Shown: positions 59,984 to 64,000 of the stretch, piece by piece
How positions within the stretch are numbered: position 1 is the stretch's first letter
Layout: every line of letters starts with the position of its first letter
Origin: DATKJS01 sp050015275
Lineage (GTDB): Bacteria; Acidobacteriota; Aminicenantia; Aminicenantales; Saccharicenantaceae
Assembly (NCBI GenBank): GCA_050015275.1
Contig: JBEKBS010000012.1
Coordinates: 1 to 64,000 of the forward strand
Length of the DNA stretch: 64,000 bases
Direction: 5' to 3'
Notes under the pieces: model-generated
What the model saw: only the letters and a program-made list of their open reading frames with translations
Databases searched by the model: none
Told to the model about the DNA's origin: nothing
Position numbers and translations under genes: made by a program

Positions 59984-60667
59984 TCATTCCTCCATCAGGA
60001 TGACGGGAAAGCCCTCGTCCGCCAGCCGGCGGGCTGTTTTGAGCGCCCCGTCCCTGTCCCTGGCCCTGACCCGGACCCGGAAATAGGTGCGGTCCGGCGT
60101 TTTGAAGGTCGAGACAAAAACACCTTCGTAGCGCGCTTCAAGCTGCCTTTTGAGGGCATAAGCGTTCTCCTGGACGGCGAACGCGCCGACCTGGACGGAG
60201 AAACGGCCTGGCGGCGCGGCCGCGGCTGCGGCGTAGCCCTCGAGGACTTCCAGGCGGACCCTGGCCGTTCCGGGACCGATCATCCCCAGGACACGGGCCG
60301 CGGCATAGGACAGGTCGATGATCCGGCCCCCGATAAAAGGCCCCCGGTCGTTGACCCGGACGACGGCCGTCTGCTGGTTGTCCAGATTGGTCACCATGAG
60401 GGTCGTCCCGAAGGGCAGCGTGGGGTGGGCCGCCGTCATGTCGTTCATGTTATAGATCTCCCGGTTCGAGGTGGGCCGGCCGTGGAATTCTTTCCCGTAC
60501 CAGGAGGCGAGGCCGACCTCGACCCCGCCGCGGGGACCGGGCGGGGGCCGATAGCTCAGACGCGAACACGACGACCCGGCGAGGGCCAGAAGGACGAGAG
60601 CAAGCCAGGGAATAGCCCTGCTCGTCCGGAGACCTCCCCGTCCGGAGAAAACGGGCCGGCCCTTCAT
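59984..60667 (-). CDS. rlpA: RlpA-like septal ring lytic transglycosylase with SPOR domain
   Basis: 227 residues from 60667. A lipoprotein signal (WLALVLLALAGSSC) is followed by a double-psi beta-barrel (GLASWYGKEFHGRPTSNREIYNMNDMTAAH, read in parts, with NDRGPFIGGRIIDLSYAAA) and a C-terminal SPOR domain (FSVQVGAFAVQENAYALKRQL). It cuts naked glycan strands at the septum. Its ATG overlaps the LOG gene stop by four bases, so the longer frame to 61162 is not used. Confidence 0.93.
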   Translation of the reverse strand: MKGRPVFSGRGGLRTSRAIPWLALVLLALAGSSCSRLSYRPPPGPRGGVEVGLASWYGKEFHGRPTSNREIYNMNDMTAAHPTLPFGTTLMVTNLDNQQTAVVRVNDRGPFIGGRIIDLSYAAARVLGMIGPGTARVRLEVLEGYAAAAAAPPGRFSVQVGAFAVQENAYALKRQLEARYEGVFVSTFKTPDRTYFRVRVRARDRDGALKTARRLADEGFPVILMEE

Positions 60668-61401
60668 TTCAAGAATACCGAGAACCGCTTCCTCAGAAAT
60701 TGGAAGGCCTCCCGGGGAGAGGAGCAGAACTTGAAGAGGGACAGATCTTCGGCGCAGATCGCCTTCATCTTGATGAGGTTCTCGAACTTGATCACCTTGC
60801 GCCAGTAGTCTTCTCCATACAAAACGAGGGTCATCTCCTTCTTCGAGATCTTGCTCGTCTGGAGCAGGGTGATGATCTCGAAGAACTCGTCGAGCGTTCC
60901 ATAGCCGCCGGGGCAGATGACGACGGCCCTGGCCTTGTAGACCAGCCAGAACTTCCGCATGAAGAAATAATGGAACGTGAACGACAGGTCCGGCGTGATA
61001 TAGGGGTTCGGCTCCTGGGCCTGGGGGAGGGCGATGTTCATGCCGATCGTCTTCCCCCCGGCCCGAGCCGCGCCCCGGTTGGCCGCCTCCATCATGCCCG
61101 GCCCGGCCCCCGTACAGACCACGAAATCCTTGCCCTTGGGTTTTTTCAGGGAGATCGCCCACTTCGCCAGAAGGTAGGCAAGCTCTTCAACCTCCCAATA
61201 ATAGCGATACAGGATGGAATCCGGGGAGATGGGATTGGCCTTGGCCGAACCGAGGAAGAGGATGGTGCTGTTGATCTTGTGTTTGTCCAGCGTGGTCATG
61301 GGCCCCAGATATTCGCTCAGGATCCTGAGGGTCCGCCCCTCCAAGGATTCCAGGAAGGCCGGGTCACGATAATATTCTTCGGGATGGAAGAGTTTGGCCA
61401 T
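60664..61401 (-). CDS. LOG family protein (TIGR00730 type)
   Basis: 245 residues. The family signatures are CTGAGPGMMEAANRGAARAGG and the PGGYGTLDEFFE nucleotide/phosphoribosyl motif. LOG proteins release free cytokinin-type bases or act as nucleotide 5'-monophosphate phosphoribohydrolases. GAGGG six bases upstream supports the start. It is co-transcribed with rlpA. Confidence 0.9.
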   Translation of the reverse strand: MAKLFHPEEYYRDPAFLESLEGRTLRILSEYLGPMTTLDKHKINSTILFLGSAKANPISPDSILYRYYWEVEELAYLLAKWAISLKKPKGKDFVVCTGAGPGMMEAANRGAARAGGKTIGMNIALPQAQEPNPYITPDLSFTFHYFFMRKFWLVYKARAVVICPGGYGTLDEFFEIITLLQTSKISKKEMTLVLYGEDYWRKVIKFENLIKMKAICAEDLSLFKFCSSPREAFQFLRKRFSVFLK

Positions 61402-61545
61402 CGGGTTCCCTCACGGCTGGACTTGACGGCGGAATCTCAAAGCGGCCAGATTTTAACAGATTCGGACAGCCGTCACAAGCCGGGCGTGACTTCTTTGACT
61501 TCGCCGCGCGGCCTATGGTATCAATAGGACTTTGAGGATAAGCCC

Positions 61546-62280
61546 ATGAACCCAACGCCGGGAGTTCTTTCGACCCTCGAATACGCGGGACGACTCATTT
61601 CGCTGGGGACGGCGCCCGACGGGGCCAAGGCGGTGATCATCTACGCCATCACGGGCCGGTCGCCGTCGAGCCAGGCCCGGAAGCTCGTTTTCCGGGCCGG
61701 GGGCATCTGGGTCCAGCCGACCGATGAGGAGGTCCTCAAAAAAGGCAACGTCGACCTCCTCGTCTATCCCGCTGTCCTTTTTCATCAAACGGGGATCGCC
61801 GTCTCCAACGGTAAGCAGACGACCATCATCCGGGACGGGCTGTCGAGAGAGGCAAATCCCGTTTCCGTCCTCGCCGGGGCCCTGGAGGGCTGGGATTTTG
61901 AGCCGGATGCTCCCATCTTCACCCCACGGATCAGCGGCTGCGTCCGGGTTGGCGCCGCCGGGTTGAGCCTCATTCGCCGCGGGCCGGGCGGAGTGACGCT
62001 CCGGAGCTTTTTTGAAGTCCCGATCCGGCCGGGCAAAGCCGGCCTGATCTCGACCTATCAGGGGACCAACAGCGACCCGCTCCCTTGCTTCGAAGGGGAG
62101 CCCCGGGAGATGCTCCTCGAAGGAGCAGCGCCCTGGGAAACGGCGAAAAACGTCTATGACGCGCTCGGGCCACGGGTTCCCGGGAAAGACTTCCGGGTGG
62201 CCGTCGCCTGCGTCTTCGCTTCCCTGGCCGATCCCGCGGTCTACGATCTCCACATCATCAACCGGCAGGAAAGGACCTGA
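61546..62280 (+). CDS. purO: IMP cyclohydrolase, PurO type
   Basis: 244 residues. It resembles the archaeal-type IMP cyclohydrolase: YAGRLISLGTAPDGAKAVIIYAITGRSPSSQ at the start (read in parts), DLLVYPAVLFHQTGIAVSNG, FTPRISGCVR, STYQGTNSDPLPCFEGEP. It closes the purine ring from FAICAR to IMP. It stands four bases before an AICAR transformylase gene, which strongly supports the call. PurO replaces the N-terminal domain of the usual bifunctional PurH. Confidence 0.9.
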   Translation: MNPTPGVLSTLEYAGRLISLGTAPDGAKAVIIYAITGRSPSSQARKLVFRAGGIWVQPTDEEVLKKGNVDLLVYPAVLFHQTGIAVSNGKQTTIIRDGLSREANPVSVLAGALEGWDFEPDAPIFTPRISGCVRVGAAGLSLIRRGPGGVTLRSFFEVPIRPGKAGLISTYQGTNSDPLPCFEGEPREMLLEGAAPWETAKNVYDALGPRVPGKDFRVAVACVFASLADPAVYDLHIINRQERT

Positions 62281-62284
62281 AAGA

Positions 62285-63364
62285 ATGGACAAGCCCGAAC
62301 GCACCGCCCGAACCCAATATCAGACCAAGGTCAGGGAAGATTTCCCGGACGTCCTGCCGTTCGGAGAGACCCGCTTCGTCAAGAAATTCCCGATGCGCTA
62401 CGGCGAGAACCCCGGCTATCCGGCGGCTTTTTACCAGGAAGCCGGGGCCTCCGGCCCGAACATGGGGAGTATCGAGCTCCTCCAGGAAGGGACAAAAGGC
62501 CTGAGCTACATCAACGTGGGCGACATGGACCTCGGCCAGAGACTGGCCAGGAAGATCACCGACGTGTTCAAGGGCCGCAAGGCCTGCGTCCTGATCAAGC
62601 ACGAGATGCCGAGCGGTGTTGCCCTCGGTGACGACGAGGTGGGCACGTTCGAGAAGGCCTGGAACTGCGATTCCCTGTCGAACTTCGGCAGCGTCGACGT
62701 TTTCAACTACCCGGTGACAGAGCCGCTGGCCAGGTTGCTCGTCGAGAGCCCGCGGAACGTCGAGGTCGTCTACGCCCCTGGAATCACCCCCCAGGCCCTC
62801 GACGTCCTGGCCACGAGGAAGGTTCTCCGCGTCGTTCGGATGGGGGCTTCCCTCGAGTCTGCTTCGGTCGACAACGGGCTCGAGATCAAGCGGGTGGCCG
62901 GCGGTCTCCTCGTCCAAAAGCGGTTTGATTCGAAAATCGTCTCGCCCGAGTCCGTGGACATCGTCTCTGCCCGGAAACCGAGCGACGAAGAGATCCAGGC
63001 CGCGATCTTCAACTGGACCGTGGCGGCTTTCACCCGCTCCAACGCCGTTGTGATCGGCAAAGCCGATAAGACCCACGGCATCGGCTCGGGGCAACGGAGC
63101 CGCATCGATTCGACCGAGGACGCCATCCGGCTGTCGCGCCGCGGGTACGGGCCTGAAGGCTGCGTCCTGGCTTCCGATGCCTTCATGCCGTTTCCCGACG
63201 TCGTAGAGCTCGCGGCCAAGAATGGGATCACGGCCGTCATCTACCCGCTCGGCTCCGTCAAGGACCAGGAGGTCATCGCCCGGGCCAACGAGCTGGGGCT
63301 GGCTATGATCGTCACCCGGAAGCCCGGCGAAGTCGATTGCGAGAGGTGCTTCCTCCACCGCTGA
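62285..63364 (+). CDS. purH: stand-alone AICAR formyltransferase (PurH C-terminal domain)
   Basis: 359 residues from ATG 62285. It matches only the transformylase domain of PurH: MRYGENPGYPAAFYQ at the N-terminus, the catalytic Lys-His in LIKHEMPSGVALGDD, GIGSGQRSRIDS, ASDAFMPFPDVVE and a C-terminal IVTRKPGE region. The MGS-like IMP cyclohydrolase domain is absent. In most PurH the Lys-His motif reads KHxNPCG; here Met replaces Asn. It uses 10-formyl-folate to make FAICAR, which PurO then cyclises. Confidence 0.92.
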   Translation: MDKPERTARTQYQTKVREDFPDVLPFGETRFVKKFPMRYGENPGYPAAFYQEAGASGPNMGSIELLQEGTKGLSYINVGDMDLGQRLARKITDVFKGRKACVLIKHEMPSGVALGDDEVGTFEKAWNCDSLSNFGSVDVFNYPVTEPLARLLVESPRNVEVVYAPGITPQALDVLATRKVLRVVRMGASLESASVDNGLEIKRVAGGLLVQKRFDSKIVSPESVDIVSARKPSDEEIQAAIFNWTVAAFTRSNAVVIGKADKTHGIGSGQRSRIDSTEDAIRLSRRGYGPEGCVLASDAFMPFPDVVELAAKNGITAVIYPLGSVKDQEVIARANELGLAMIVTRKPGEVDCERCFLHR

Positions 63365-63401
63365 GTTTTCTGAATCCGGACGGCTGCCGGGGAGAGCTTC
63401 C

Positions 63402-63881
63402 GTGAGCCTCAGGGAATATCAAAAGAAGCGTGATTTCGGCCGGACGTCCGAGCCCTCGGAATCCCGGGCCAAGACAACCGGCAGGACCCTGATCTATGCC
63501 ATCCAGAAACATCAGGCCTCGCGCCTTCATTACGACCTGAGGCTCGAGGAACGGGGCGTGCTGAAGAGCTGGGCCATTCCCAAAGTCCCGGTCAACAGGG
63601 AAGGGGTCAAGCGGCTGGCCGTCCAGACCGAGGACCATCCCCTCGGATACGAAGACTTCGAGGGGGAGATCCCGGAACCCCAATACGGTGCCGGGACCGT
63701 CGAGGTCTGGGACCGGGGTGAATACCGTCCGCTCGAAAGGGCACCGGACAAGATGATCGTCGAGATCTCGGGTCGGCGGCTTCGCGGGCGGTTCGCCCTG
63801 ATCCGGATCAAGGCCAGGGAAGGCGGGGATAAGAACTGGCTATTCTTCAAGCTCAAAGAGCAACCCAAGCCGACCTCTTAG
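63402..63881 (+). CDS. LigD-type 3'-phosphoesterase domain protein
   Basis: 159 residues from GTG 63402 (GGGGAGAG upstream). It is a single 3'-phosphoesterase domain: IQKHQASRLHYDLRLEERGVLKSWAIPK (read in two parts), TEDHPLGYEDFEGEIP and a C-terminal WLFFKLK. It trims 3' phosphates or ribonucleotides at DNA ends during non-homologous end joining. Here it is not fused to ligase or polymerase domains; partner genes could lie beyond the right edge. Confidence 0.9.
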   Translation: MSLREYQKKRDFGRTSEPSESRAKTTGRTLIYAIQKHQASRLHYDLRLEERGVLKSWAIPKVPVNREGVKRLAVQTEDHPLGYEDFEGEIPEPQYGAGTVEVWDRGEYRPLERAPDKMIVEISGRRLRGRFALIRIKAREGGDKNWLFFKLKEQPKPTS

Positions 63882-63931
63882 CGCCCTTTTGGAGGGGGAA
63901 TCCGCTCCGCCCGGCCCGCGAAACATCCGCC

Positions 63932-64000
63932 TTGACAGGGACTCGGAGTTTATTGGATATATGGAAGTTGCTTTTCATGCGAAGATCATCATCGAGCGCT
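63932..64000 (+). promoter_or_regulatory. candidate promoter at the right edge
   Basis: TTGACA (63932-63937) is followed after 18 bases by GATATA (63956-63961). An ATG at 63961 opens a frame to the window edge, so a gene may begin here, but no ribosome-binding site is visible and only 13 codons are seen. Confidence 0.35.

Overview
The window joins two unlike regions. Bases 1 to about 21,898 are accessory DNA. They carry defence genes, a truncated phage-like replication and packaging module and a tyrosine integrase, and end in a 3' fragment of an initiator tRNA-fMet gene. Bases 21,900 to 64,000 are a compact, GC-rich bacterial chromosome segment. Its gene content (fused glutamate formiminotransferase-cyclodeaminase, paired M16 peptidases, HyuAB, PepD and M20 peptidases, GHL10 and GH63 glycosidases, archaeal-type PurO) suggests a peptide- and glycan-using heterotroph, perhaps of the Acidobacteriota/Aminicenantes kind. 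That placement is inference from gene content; no rRNA or full marker set is present.

Accessory region, left to right: a two-gene DUF488 operon; a degenerate tRNA-Leu(CAA) 3' remnant with short repeats; a SIR2-like NAD-binding protein; a secreted collagen-like/head-repeat protein; an Mrr endonuclease; a complete type I restriction-modification operon (hsdR, hsdM, hsdS) followed by an hsdM-tail fragment and a second, different hsdS; a small membrane protein; a double-HTH protein; and an AbiA-like reverse transcriptase with a long helical region and a C-terminal HEPN-type R-x6-H motif. Next come a small-terminase-like protein and a large terminase, a Cro/XRE-type regulator, a primase-polymerase/AAA+ protein, an array of short repeats, and the integrase, whose stop codon lies a few bases from the tRNA-fMet fragment. 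No portal, capsid, tail or lysis gene is visible, so this looks like a phage satellite or replicative island, or a prophage reduced to that state, loaded with anti-phage cargo. Its left end lies outside the window.

Chromosomal region: an M24 peptidase, nitrilase-family protein and NusG paralogue run together. They are followed by a GHL10 protein, hyuA-hyuB, fmdB-like and ridA genes and pepD. A znuACB-type metal importer diverges from pepD. Two M16-family proteins and ftcD form one coupled operon; metK-ahcY diverges from it. A long reverse-strand operon has asnS/rimO, pgpA, cinA, thpR, plsY and gpsA joined mostly by 4-base overlaps, then a TPR gene. In it, asparaginyl-tRNA synthetase lacks its C-terminal motif 3 and runs in frame into RimO. 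The right part has a cysteine desulfurase, a serine-synthesis pair, an M20 peptidase, a GH63 glycosidase, an MFS transporter, a Tat-exported asparaginase, LOG and RlpA, PurO with a stand-alone AICAR transformylase (the last two IMP-synthesis steps), and a LigD-type 3'-phosphoesterase.

The most interesting signals are the satellite-like island, the duplicated specificity module, the RT-HEPN protein, the DUF488 pair, the AsnRS-RimO fusion, and the two M16 proteins that both lack the zinc motif.
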